Assembly (NCBI RefSeq): GCF_036711975.1
Contig: NC_091967.1
Coordinates: forward strand, 24,056,001-24,120,000
DNA: 64,000 bases
Reading direction: 5' to 3'
DNA from: Onthophagus taurus
Lineage: Eukaryota > Arthropoda > Insecta > Coleoptera > Scarabaeidae
The number at the start of each line of letters is the position of its first letter. Within the stretch, counting starts at the first letter, position 1. The notes under the pieces were generated by a model. The model saw nothing but the letters and a program-made list of their open reading frames with translations. It made no database searches and was not told where the DNA came from. Below, one piece after another: positions 54,666 through 64,000 of this stretch. The position numbers and the translations under genes are program-made.

Positions 54666-56370
54666 AATGGATTAAGTCCTCTGGTATCCTTCTAGCCGAC
54701 CAGCACCCCCAGATTTGCCGTAGGGGCTGTAGGGAGAACTTTTTAATATTGCTCCTTTTCAATAGCAAATTTAAACATTATTTTTTCAATAACTAGTGAC
54801 TGCAGCACCCTGGGACTAGTCTAGATTATTGCATTAAGTCCTCTGAGTATCCTTCTAGCCCACCAGCATCCCCATATTTGTCGTAGGGGCCGAAGGGAGA
54901 ATTTTTTAATATTGCTCATTTTCAATATCAAATTTAAACATTATTTTCTCAATAACTAGAGTCTGCAGCACCCTGGGACTAGCCTAGATTATTGCATTAG
55001 ATCCTCTGGTATCCTTCTAGCCCACCAGCACCCCCAGGTTTGCTGTAGGGGGCCGAAGGGTGAATTTTTTTAATATTCCTCGTTTTCAATGGCAAATTTA
55101 AACGTTATTTTGGGAGACATTAAAGCATTTAAATTGAACAAAGAATGCAAGTAAATATGAAGGTAATGTGGGACGCTTGTTCAAAAGACAAGTTTGGTGG
55201 AATATTGGAAAAAAAATTTACAATGATATCACCGTTGACATTGATTGCAATAAATGTTTTGCGATTCGTTATAGAGACCACACCTAGGGCAGTACCTACT
55301 TTTTAATATTTTCTGAATTTTTCAACAAGTACGCTTGTAGCCTAAACCGGTATTCCTCTGTATCCAAATGTTTATTTACATAAAAAAGATCATTAATAAT
55401 GCCCCGTTCTCCTATAACGTTCATAAAATGTATAACAAATAGTTCACAATTTATGCTATCCGTTTGTTTAGGATATTTGTGGTCTTTATCCATTTTCCAA
55501 CCTTTATATTTATTCATTCATTACGACTTTTTGTTTTATTACACCTTTGGAAAAGGTTTTTAATGTTCTTAAATGCTATATTATTGTCCACATTTGTTTG
55601 ACCGGGATCGAGTAAATAAATTAATTTTTCTGTCATACTTAGGACTATTAAAATCCGGTGACTAGAGTTTACATTATATGGAATAAATATGTACTTATAA
55701 TTATTTAAATTCTCTACAAATACTTTTAAATTTAAGTAATCGTTTCCGGAAAACATAAATTGCACTGAAACAGTATCTATGTAATAAATATAATGAGTCA
55801 TGTTTTTTAAATATGAAAACGCAAATGCGTCGATGCAGTAGTTTGATAACCACTTATCTGTTAATGTTTTTGAATTAACTTTAGTAGAGTATGACCTATT
55901 ATTTAAATAAGGTGTTATAATTATTTAAATAAGATGTTATATCTTTGGCTGGTCCCCTGAATCCATATCGTTCAAGTTTCATTAAAAAGAGAAGTAAAAG
56001 CCATATGAATATAATATCAAACTAAATATTGAATAAATTTTAAATATAATAATTTAGACCAGTCCCAGGGTGTTGCATAATTATTGAGAAAATGTCTCCC
56101 AAAGTAATGTGTAAATGTGCCATTGAAAGCTCCTATGACAAATCTGGGGGTGTAAGTGGGCTATCAGGATACCAGAGGAGCTAGTGAAATAATCTACACT
56201 AGTCCCAGGGTGCTGCAGTCCTTAGTTGATGAGAAAATAAATTTTAACTTTGCTATTAAAATCAATGAGTTTTCAAATATTCACCATTCTGCCTCTACGT
56301 AAATCTGGGGGTGAGGGTAGACAGGAAACATACTAGAGGGTCTATTCGAATTATCCAGGGTAGTTGCAAA
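54665..56370. mobile_element. Fold-back-type element with tandem-repeat arms around a Ulp1-like ORF
   Basis: The left arm has three direct copies (about 54671-54833, 54834-54996, 54997-55122) of a ~163-bp unit containing CCTCTG(G)TATCCTTCTAGCC, CCAGCA(C/T)CCCCA and TGCAGCACCCTGGGACTAG. The right arm (about 56055-56345) has two diverged copies in opposite orientation. The central ~0.93 kb encodes a C48 protease-like protein on the minus strand. No transposase is seen, so mobilisation in trans is inferred. Exact termini and target duplication are not determined. Confidence 0.72.
55296..55900 (-). pseudogene. Ulp1-like (peptidase C48) domain ORF
   Basis: Minus-strand order fits the Ulp1/SENP fold: TLTDKWLSNYCIDAFAF (the WLND..I region, 55805-55870); then 55514-55801 with YKYIFIPYNVNSSHRILIVL (catalytic His, HW changed to HR) and KLIYLLDPGQT (catalytic Asp). 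55296-55517 follows with KYPKQTDSINCELFVIHFM, giving the oxyanion Gln and catalytic Cys. All four catalytic positions are visible. Two frames overlap by 4 nt at AATGAATGAATAA, consistent with one slip in a short repeat. The protein would be only the protease domain, ~190 residues. Function within a transposon is unknown. Confidence 0.75.
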
Positions 56371-56865
56371 TTGCTACAACTTCTGTAATTTCAGAAAACG
56401 ATTTTTTAATTGATATGTTCAATACTTGTCTGGTCAACTGTAATTTTATGTAATTATTTTATCTGAATCTGGTACAGATTCTAATATGAATCTAACTTCA
56501 GCCACATGAAAAAGATGGTGTATTCTACAATATTTTTAGTATTTTTAGAGTTCATATCTACCGAAACAGTTTTCTGGTGTATTAGAATCCTAATATTTCA
56601 AAACATGTAAATATTTTGTTGTTTTAAACAACGTTTAAATTTTGACATTAGTTTATAAATAGTTGGATATCTTGGCTATGTTGTCAGTCTGTTCCACACA
56701 AAAATACAGGGATAACTAGTACACAAAAAATGTTTTAGTATCACCCTAACATTAGGATGGTAGCGTGGCCTATTTGTAATGAATGGAATAAATGAGAAGA
56801 AATCTAATATTTCTTTATTTGACAGATCCATTGCCATTTGCTTTAGGTCGCGGGTTGGATGCACT
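56371..56865. other. AT-rich non-coding DNA
   Basis: No ORF or recognised repeat. It joins the fold-back element to the next CpG-rich island. Confidence 0.3.
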
Positions 56866-58440
56866 TGGTATAGAGGGTAGTGTCGGCGGTAAAAGCCGAC
56901 GTGCGTGTCTAGAAGGGATACATAACGGCAACAGGTAGATGGCGCAGCGCGCGCTATCGCAAAGCCGGCCCCAGACCGACATCACTCTCGCAGATAGCAC
57001 GCAAGAGATGTTAATTAAGAAATGAAGCTACCGGACACTTAATGAGGGCCCGGACAAATTTAAAATAAAGCGGTCCGTTCGCCTGCCGCCGCGCCGCCGC
57101 CGCCGTCGCCCACGTTTGCCCAACCAACGTGCTGCTGTGGTCGTGTCGGGTCCCTTTTTAAGGGATTTACCGACCGAACGGAGCGTCGCGTAGCGGAGAA
57201 GTCGCGTGAATCGAATTCGATAAGAATGAAAGATATGGCGGTTTTGGGGATTCGACACCGGCTATGGTACAACATTTATAGCGGAATAAAGGATTTCGTT
57301 TATTTCTTTTATTAATTAATAAAAGCAATTTTCGCTTCATCAATGTGTGAATGAAAGCTTCTTAAGAAAATTTATATTCCAAGCATCAAGAAACAAATAG
57401 GAAGCACTTTAAAATGTAGTAGCATGAGCTACGTTTGAATAATAACTATAATAACTGCATTCCGGGCTTCGGGATGTTAACCAAGCCCCTCTGGACGTAT
57501 CCAGATGCGCGTCAATTAGCATGTGTCAGTTTGTGGCACATTTGACACGCCTACATACACCATAAGTATGTTTTGCACGATCTCAATTTTCAACGTTGGG
57601 TTTACCTTGCGTATATAAGAACCACCACCGGCGAGCTAATTAAGACGGGATAAGACGTTGCGTGGACGCGATTGAAGCTTAACGATGCCCCGTTGTCCTT
57701 GTCGTACGACTGACATTTACTGGTAATTAAGCGACGTAGTCAGATAGCATCAAATATACGTTAGAACGAAAAAAAACACAAAGGTATTACAATTGATAAA
57801 TACATAGCTAAATGTCATTCTAACTTGGGTTTAAAGGGGGATTAAGATCAACCTCGGCAATACACGCCAAATAAACCACACGAAATCAATTAGCATCGAA
57901 ATTGCTTTAGATAGAGTCCGGCGATAATTCACCGTAATAAACTTGTTAATTGCTCGGGGACCAATCGGGGGCATTATAGGGTTCCTATAATAAGCGTACA
58001 GTGGTTAAACTAAGTCGTGAACGTTCCGATACGAGCTAATCGTTCACTGTTGGGTTGGTCGACGGGTGGTCGTAATAAATAGATAAGCCCGGTAAAATAT
58101 TGCCTACAGGTTCGGTTCTGTGATTACACAAACAATTGGTTTTCCACTCAAGGCAGTCCGAGGAGGCCATCGCCTATATTCATCTCCCATCGGGTGGAAG
58201 GTATACGCCGAAGAAGAAGTCGCTTTAATTGTTTCGAGGCTCCCGGTCAATAATGAATGGCCTCCACTACCGTTTTCAAAAGATTTATCTACGTCTCCAG
58301 CTCGAAATCTTGAGCATGAATATTTTCGATCAATCGACAAACTTTTTGTTTTCTACAAATCTTGACGTATTATCTAGAAACTTAAAAAGAACAACTAGAT
58401 GTACTAACTCATTGATTTTTCTAAAAAAAAATGATGCACC
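56866..58440. other. CpG-rich unique DNA (island 8)
   Basis: A long CpG-rich block with GCC/CGC runs near 57075-57110. TATATAAG (57613-57620) sits in GC-rich context, followed by CGAGCTAATTAAGACGGG, which could be a TATA-type promoter, but no transcript evidence can be seen. ORFs on both strands (57028-57275, 58104-58365) shadow each other and match nothing. Probably regulatory or unannotated non-coding DNA. Confidence 0.42.
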
Positions 58441-58709
58441 TAATACTTTATGAGTACTATGTTATATTGCGTATCAATCCAATATACCAAGAAAGGACAT
58501 TGTAGTTTTCTATTTGAAAATTCTTAGAGTAGGTAATACTGTTTAAGGAGAAGCTTATGATTATAAATATAATAATAATGAAATATATCAATCATCCTAA
58601 CAGTTTTTGCTATGTATGTGGCGAAGTCACTTTCTGTAGACCACGTATCAGATTGCTACTTTTACCAGACTAATATAAATAGGATAAATATACCGTCAAG
58701 ATATACCTA

Positions 58710-60225
58710 CTATGAAATATGCAAATGTACGTTCTGCAACACGACCACTCCCTCATAGTGCTGATTTAGCTTCATATAGTGCATTTGCAGATGAAATTTA
58801 TGATCCAACCTATGTACGTGTTCCGGTACCACATGCTTCCGGTATGAAAGAAACTTATGAAAGCATGAAATTGGTGCTAGAAAAAAATCATATAATAATA
58901 CATTGTTATTTAAACTATGTGGTGACTTAGAAGTCATTGCTTTACTTCTAGGATAGCAGCTGGGTTTTCAAAGATCGAAACAATCACAACCGCAAGAAAG
59001 ACTGGCCAAAGTATGCCTCATGCCTGGAGAAAACAATGTTTTACACCCCTTTCTTGTCTAGCTCGCCAGAATACTTTTACCATCATTACATATAAAACTA
59101 GGTTTGATACAAGGACAGTAGAATCTAACAGGATGTTATATTTTTGAAGTTTTATTTTTTTAGACGTATTAATTAACTATCATATAATTTTTAAAAACAC
59201 ACTGCAAACGCATAGAACTCGATGACAGTTAACTGGGCGTGGCAAATAGTGTGACGTAGAGTGCGGGCAACCAACCCGTAGTGGGCTACAAAACAACAAT
59301 GGATGTAGCAGTCCTGTTAGATTCTACTGTTCTAGGGTTTGATACAAATTTTCGTCAAAGCCATGGATCGCAACCGTTCAGATTTTATGTACTTGAAAGA
59401 AAAGTTTCCTAAAGTTAGTGACGTAAAATAAAGGAAGGAATTTTCGTTGGAGTTCAGATCAGGGAATGGGGTCGTTACCCTCAATCGAATAGAAAGGCCG
59501 TCTTTCAAAAAGTCGATAAACTATGTAAAAATACAAGGATTGGTAACATTTTCAGATCGTAAAATTGTTTAATTTTTGCAATAATTAATATTAAAATTCA
59601 AAATCTCCTCTATAAAAACTTTGGTGACGTTTACGAAGTTTTCGCGTAAGATGAAGAAGACACAAACGTGCATCGTTCGGATCTCTTCTTCTAGCGCATA
59701 AGATTCTCGTGGCATCTCGGTCATGCACCTTTTATTGATTTTTATTTCAACCAACCGCTTACGAAACGACGGTGACGTCTCTAAAGTTTTTCGTTTTTTT
59801 AAATATTCATTATTCTTTTTTAGAAAAGCTAAAGTCCAGTTTGAAAAATAAAAAAAAGTGTAACGGCCCCATTATTCAAAGATAATATTCGGAGAAAAAT
59901 TGAGTTCGGTGAAGACATCTGCTAGGAAAAATGTAAAGAATGTCGCGCGAAATTTGTTGAAAGACCACAAAGCAACTACCAAGATCTGATAGAAAAATTA
60001 CTTTCGACGTATCAAATACTCGGTTGTAATATGTCACTTAAAATACACTTTCTACATTCCGATCTCGACTTCTTTTCCGAGAACATAGGAGCTGTTAGCG
60101 ATGGACATGAAGAAAGGTTCCAACAGGATATTTCTAGCATGGAAGAGCGATACCAAAGCAAATGGAGTCCTCGTATGTTGGTCGATTTGGAAGACCAGTT
60201 TCAAGTTAAATATGGGTATTCGTAA
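58710..60225 (+). pseudogene. Relic of a widespread arthropod repeat-borne protein, split by a MITE
   Basis: I recognise the order from a multicopy arthropod family of unknown function: ANVRSATRPLPHSADLA (58720), VPVPHASGMKETYESMKLVL (58820-58880) and a CGDLEVIALLLG frame (58922-58957). Then HIKLGLIQ | MITE | IFVKAMDRN, YLKEKFPKVSDVKIKEGIFV (59390-59455), SNYQDLIEKLLSTYQILGCN (59965-60030), MSLKIHFLHSDLDFF, EERFQQDISSMEERYQSKW (60105-60165). It is broken by stops, frame shifts and ~400 bp of unrelated sequence at 59540-59900. Its biochemical role is unknown to me. Confidence 0.72.
59113..59335. mobile_element. ~223-bp MITE with ACAGTAGAATCTAACAGGA termini
   Basis: The left end is GGACAGTAGAATCTAACAGG and the right end the complement of GAACAGTAGAATCTAACAGG. 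The direct repeat GGTTTGATACAA (59101-59112, 59336-59347) flanks it. Removing the insert restores a continuous reading frame (HIKLGLIQIFVKAMD) in the host relic. A duplication of roughly 9-12 bp would suit a Mutator-like or related family. No ORF. Confidence 0.82.
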
Positions 60226-60594
60226 TTTATAATTTTTTTCTACACCTGTTTTCCACCTTGGGGAGTCAAAATAAAGTAAAAAATGCCAAAAAAGCTCATG
60301 TGACAAATTAAATGTTATAAACTAACATTTGCCCAAAAGTTATGTACCTATATACCAAATTTCATCATCATAACTAATTGTGTTTTTATACTCATTGACA
60401 TGGAAATCGCAACGTCAAAAAGAGGTAGGAAGTTGCTCAAAAAACTTGGCAGAATGTTCATCTATAAAAAGTAGCAATTGATTAAAAGTTCGTTTTAATG
60501 GCCCACGTGATGTGAGGTCAGGTTTTTCTAGCAATTTTATCAGTTTGCGAGATTTTGCTCAGCTCTTTATTTTTTTAATCTTTTCTGAATTCTA

Positions 60595-61225
60595 AGGTTG
60601 TGATCATTGGGCCAACATGGAAATGATCGTCAAGTCAGACCTCGAATTGTTGGCTTGTACGAAAGTGATTTTTCAGAAAAATTGCAAATACCCCATAACT
60701 GGAATCAATCCACCACCATGTGCTGCTATCAGACATTAATTAGGTACACATCGCTGAACAACCGGGAGCGAAGAAGAAATCTTTCCAACTTATGACGAAG
60801 GTCGTCCTGTAACCCTTCCAATTATTTATCGCAGAATCAGAGCTTTTAGCTTACAATTACATCGACCACATCTTGTGTTAGTGGTAACACAACGACATGA
60901 CCGACAGCAACGTTCGCGATGCATCTACATCAAACTGTGGAGGTTATGGTATGGGCTGCTGCCACTTATGGGACTAGGTGTCATTTAGTATTTCTCTAAC
61001 ACAATATGAACGCCAATGGACGCAATTTCCACAATTTCTTGATCAGTTGTATGGATCGATTTGCAAAGAATTAAATCAATCTTATGCCATAAACATAGAT
61101 CTTTCGTCCATCGAGCATGTTGTTTTGAGGGATATTATGAGGAGGTGACTAAAGAACTTACTGCATCCTCCGCCAACGCTGCAAGCTCTACAGCACGAAT
61201 TACAAGTTACTACGGATAGATAATC
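60595..61225 (+). pseudogene. Tc1-like transposase relic
   Basis: In changing frames: GRPVTLPIIYRRIRAFSLQL (about 60803-60860), HDRQQRSR, GLWYGMG-type remnant of VMVWAAATYG (60944-60990), NMNA then a degraded middle (61008), DLSSIEHV (61101-61125, for DLNPIEH.WD) and PPTLQALQHELQV (61165-61210). This is the layout of Tc1 transposases. No TIRs were located. It is too decayed to reconstruct. Confidence 0.72.
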
Positions 61226-64000
61226 TTGTTCTATAAAATACAATTCCCAAATACGTATGGTTACTATATTTTGAAAATAATTTTAAAGACTTTATTGTAC
61301 TTGTTGTTTTTATTTAGTTATCGTAACGTACGAGTTTTGATTGTAGGTCATCTTCAGAGACATTTGTCAAAATCTCTTAAAAGAATTCTCTTACCCGTTA
61401 ATGCAAGATTGTTTTGCGCGTACCAGGGTCAAAAGGATAAGCATACCATGCAAACTGAGAGACAATGACGTCGTGAAATTAACTAATTCAAATATTGAGT
61501 GACGATTGGATCAGATTGTGGAAGATAGCGGACACTAACGTCTCAACCAAGTTGAAGTTGAAGTATACGGAACCCCACAAGACTTCAACACCACTATTAC
61601 AACTTGGGTAATTGATGTTTTCTCTAGAAGGAAACCTCGCAATAGTTGTTGACCGCCCACATTGTCCTGTAAAGCTCTTGATCTCTGATAATACCATATT
61701 GTGAGTGTCGACTTAATACTGATCTTATTTCCCCGCAATTATTAGACATAGGAATCCTATAATTTCTGTTCGTATAGATACACTCCGTGACATCTCAAAA
61801 AGTGGAAGGACACTGTGTTATGTATCGTTTAGTTCTTTTCATCTTTGCTTTACCAAGCTTTTTACAGCATTTTCTGCCTGTACGTTTGCCCTCTGGATTA
61901 TTCGACCCATCGCAGATTTCATATAGAGTTAAATGTTCTTAATTAGGATTTTTTATTTTCAGAGTTAACTTTGCTATTGCATGAATACCAGTTGATGCAA
62001 TTGTAAATGACGTAGTTTTTGTACATATTCAGCACAGTTGACCCTCTCTTCTATGAAAACCGCTAGGGTAGGGATGCACTAGACGTACATTTAATTACTA
62101 CACATTTTTAATTTGTTGTCCGTACACCATTTTTGACAACAAGTATTGAATTATTTTTTTTCCTCAGAAACTTTTACAAACAAGTCTTTTATCAATAAGT
62201 CTTAAAAACCGACCTACAGTTCCATCCTTGTGGGGACTTATTTCATCAAATACCAAGGGATTTGGTTTATATCTAACTATACAAATTATTAGTAATTAGT
62301 TGGATAATATACTTCTGCTCACCAGAGATAAAAGTTTTGGCAACGTACTATTTCGTTGTACAACAGCGCAGGTGCTAGAAGAATTCCACTTAAAGTGAAA
62401 TGGTGATAGCTGCAATGCAAAACATTGCAGCTTTCATATAGTTTTTAGAGTCCTGATTCTAGAATCACTAAAAGATTTGATCGTGAACAGTATGGAATGA
62501 AGCTTCATTTTCGGCTTTTCGGGAAGATCTGCTACCTGATCATTCACTTCAGTATATACAAGAGAGTACAATAATTCCGAAAAACAGAAAAATGTGTCAA
62601 AAAGTTACACTTAAAAGAATAGAAACATTTTCAACTTGTGAAGAAAATTGGTTGTTATTACCTGCAGCAAATGTGAGACAACTTTAATATTCGCCAATAA
62701 ATCATAGAATTAAATAAACTAAACATGCCCAAGAATAGTATCTGCATGATTCTCGTTTAATTAATATTTCATTATCAAATCGTATTACCATTGCACACTT
62801 AGTCAACATTAGTCATGTCACGATGCTAGTTACTGTTTCAATAATAAGTGGATTTTTTGGATTGTAAAACACGTATGTGTTTTATCCATCAAGCTATATA
62901 ATAAGTTCACACCACTAATGTGTCTGTTATATTTCAGAATGAGGTGAGAGTAATCAGCTTGTTTCTTCTCTGTCAAACTTGTTGATAATTGTAAGTGATT
63001 TCTTTCCTATAAATAATTATGCTAACAGTTACACCAGCTAATCTTATAAAAGTATATAACTAACTGTGCAAAGCTATCATCGATAGATAACGCAAATCAT
63101 AAAGTTCTACTTCCAGTTAGGGAATGTCATTGAAAATTTATATTTCGATGTTTATCATGAATATGAAGACTTATACAATATTTGATTAATTTCTACCAAT
63201 TTAAGTCACTGTCAAATGGTCACTGTGGTCAGATGTGATGTTACATCTGGTTAACCTTATTGAATCGTCGGATGAAGCAGATGAGCATGATGTACTTTTA
63301 GTACATGATTAGCACAGTCGACTCTCTTTTCCACGTAGATGCCTTTATTCGGCTTAATTACTAGACATTTTTATTTTATTGCTCGGGTTCCACCTTTTCA
63401 TACTATTTGTTCTTCGTTGAAAACTTTAGCGTCTATCAGCCTGTGTGACCAACAGCAAATCGTCCACGAATGCAAGAACTATTTTTTCTTGCGTTGTGAA
63501 TTTGAAGAAATAATTATTTTTAGAAAACATGAAATGTAACTTCACAAATGATGCGATTTTTAATGTACCCTATGGAGTTAAACGTGATTTAATTTATGAG
63601 AAGGATATTTTATATACAAAAAAAAGTGGAACTCTTACATCGTAAACTTTAATTTGTATTAGAATCTTTAAGAAATAAGTAGTATAATTTTATTGGATAG
63701 TCAGTTTTTTAAATCATTAAAATTGAGCAAGAATACTTTTACTCTGATGGCGCAAAAGGTAATTTGAATTGAATTAAAAACAAGAACAATCTAAGGAAAT
63801 GTTTCCAATTTATTTTTTTTAATCTTGGTTATTAACTGTAGTAATTAAATATAAGATTCAATTATGGTAGAAACAACGTTTATTACCGATTACAATCATA
63901 ATTCACTTATAAATATCAACAGGATGTAAACCCAACAATTAATATAAAAGAAGGCTGGTTGAAATGCCAGTGTTAGCTGCCAGCTACCGACATGCCACGG
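61226..64000. other. AT-rich non-coding DNA
   Basis: Only short, unsupported ORFs. Two short diverged matches, CAGCACAGTTGACCCTCTCT (62031) and AGCACAGTCGACTCTCTTTT (63311), both followed by TTAATTACTA, hint at an old duplication of a few tens of bases. I see nothing else definable to the end of the window. Confidence 0.35.

Noticed and set aside
57028-57275. Arg/Gly-rich minus-strand ORFs
   Set aside because: Caused by GCC/CGC runs in a CpG-rich island; no supporting motif.
1-64000. CRISPR arrays, bacterial operons, plasmid or phage features
   Set aside because: No spaced direct repeats of CRISPR type and no bacterial gene layout. The content is eukaryotic transposons and a tRNA with a Pol III terminator.

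Overview
The window looks like a repeat-dense, gene-poor stretch of an arthropod (probably insect) nuclear genome. The grounds are a eukaryotic tRNA gene and relics of PIF/Harbinger, hAT, piggyBac, Tc1/mariner, LTR, non-LTR and Penelope-like transposons, with no operon-like layout. The order cannot be fixed from sequence alone. No intact host protein-coding gene could be recognised. The one convincing host gene is a tRNA-Gly(UCC) at about 50.0 kb on the minus strand.

Layout. 0-0.9 kb: 3' end of an RNase H-bearing non-LTR element. 2.6-5.2 kb: a hAT transposon with both ends and a broken transposase. 5.7-7.4 kb: CpG-rich unique DNA. 7.5-9.0 kb: tandem repeats built around a ~42-bp palindrome. 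9.3-10.4 kb: more CpG-rich DNA. 11.6-13.1 kb: scraps of RTE-like and CR1/Jockey-like elements and a hammerhead ribozyme motif. 13.9-15.7 kb: a dispersed repeat ('X') split by a head-to-head Penelope-like element (PLE). 16.2-17.6 kb: CpG-rich DNA. 17.76-22.69 kb: a PIF/Harbinger element holding an LTR retrotransposon, which itself holds a TA-flanked MITE and a second PLE. 22.8-25.5 kb: a T-rich block made of two diverged tandem copies, then another copy of X and a piggyBac relic split by a MITE. 27.2-29.4 kb: a fold-back element and an HHR-bearing repeat. 29.6-31.4 kb: CpG-rich DNA. 31.7-34.9 kb: a minus-strand LOA-like non-LTR element carrying a tRNA-derived SINE. 36.9-39.7 kb: PLE, CR1/Jockey-type and mariner relics.

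43.2-49.5 kb is the largest PLE, with ~0.65-kb inverted arms. Its 5' arm is interrupted by a 3.27-kb LOA-like retrotransposon with a 12-bp target duplication. Just beyond lie the tRNA gene and a CR1/Jockey-type element split by a 1.5-kb Tc1/mariner transposon with 61-bp perfect TIRs. 54-56.4 kb holds a mariner tail and a fold-back element with tandem-repeat arms enclosing a Ulp1 (C48) protease-like ORF whose catalytic residues are all visible. 58.7-61.2 kb holds a relic of a widespread arthropod repeat-borne protein, split by a MITE, and a Tc1 relic.

Nesting gives relative ages: Harbinger is older than the LTR element, which is older than its PLE and MITE; PLE-3 is older than the LOA insertion; the CR1/Jockey element is older than the mariner insertion. 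Three PLE insertions share one design: inverted copies of the 3' end, a ~37-bp extension on one side only, 10-14-bp target duplications and a hammerhead-type motif in each arm.
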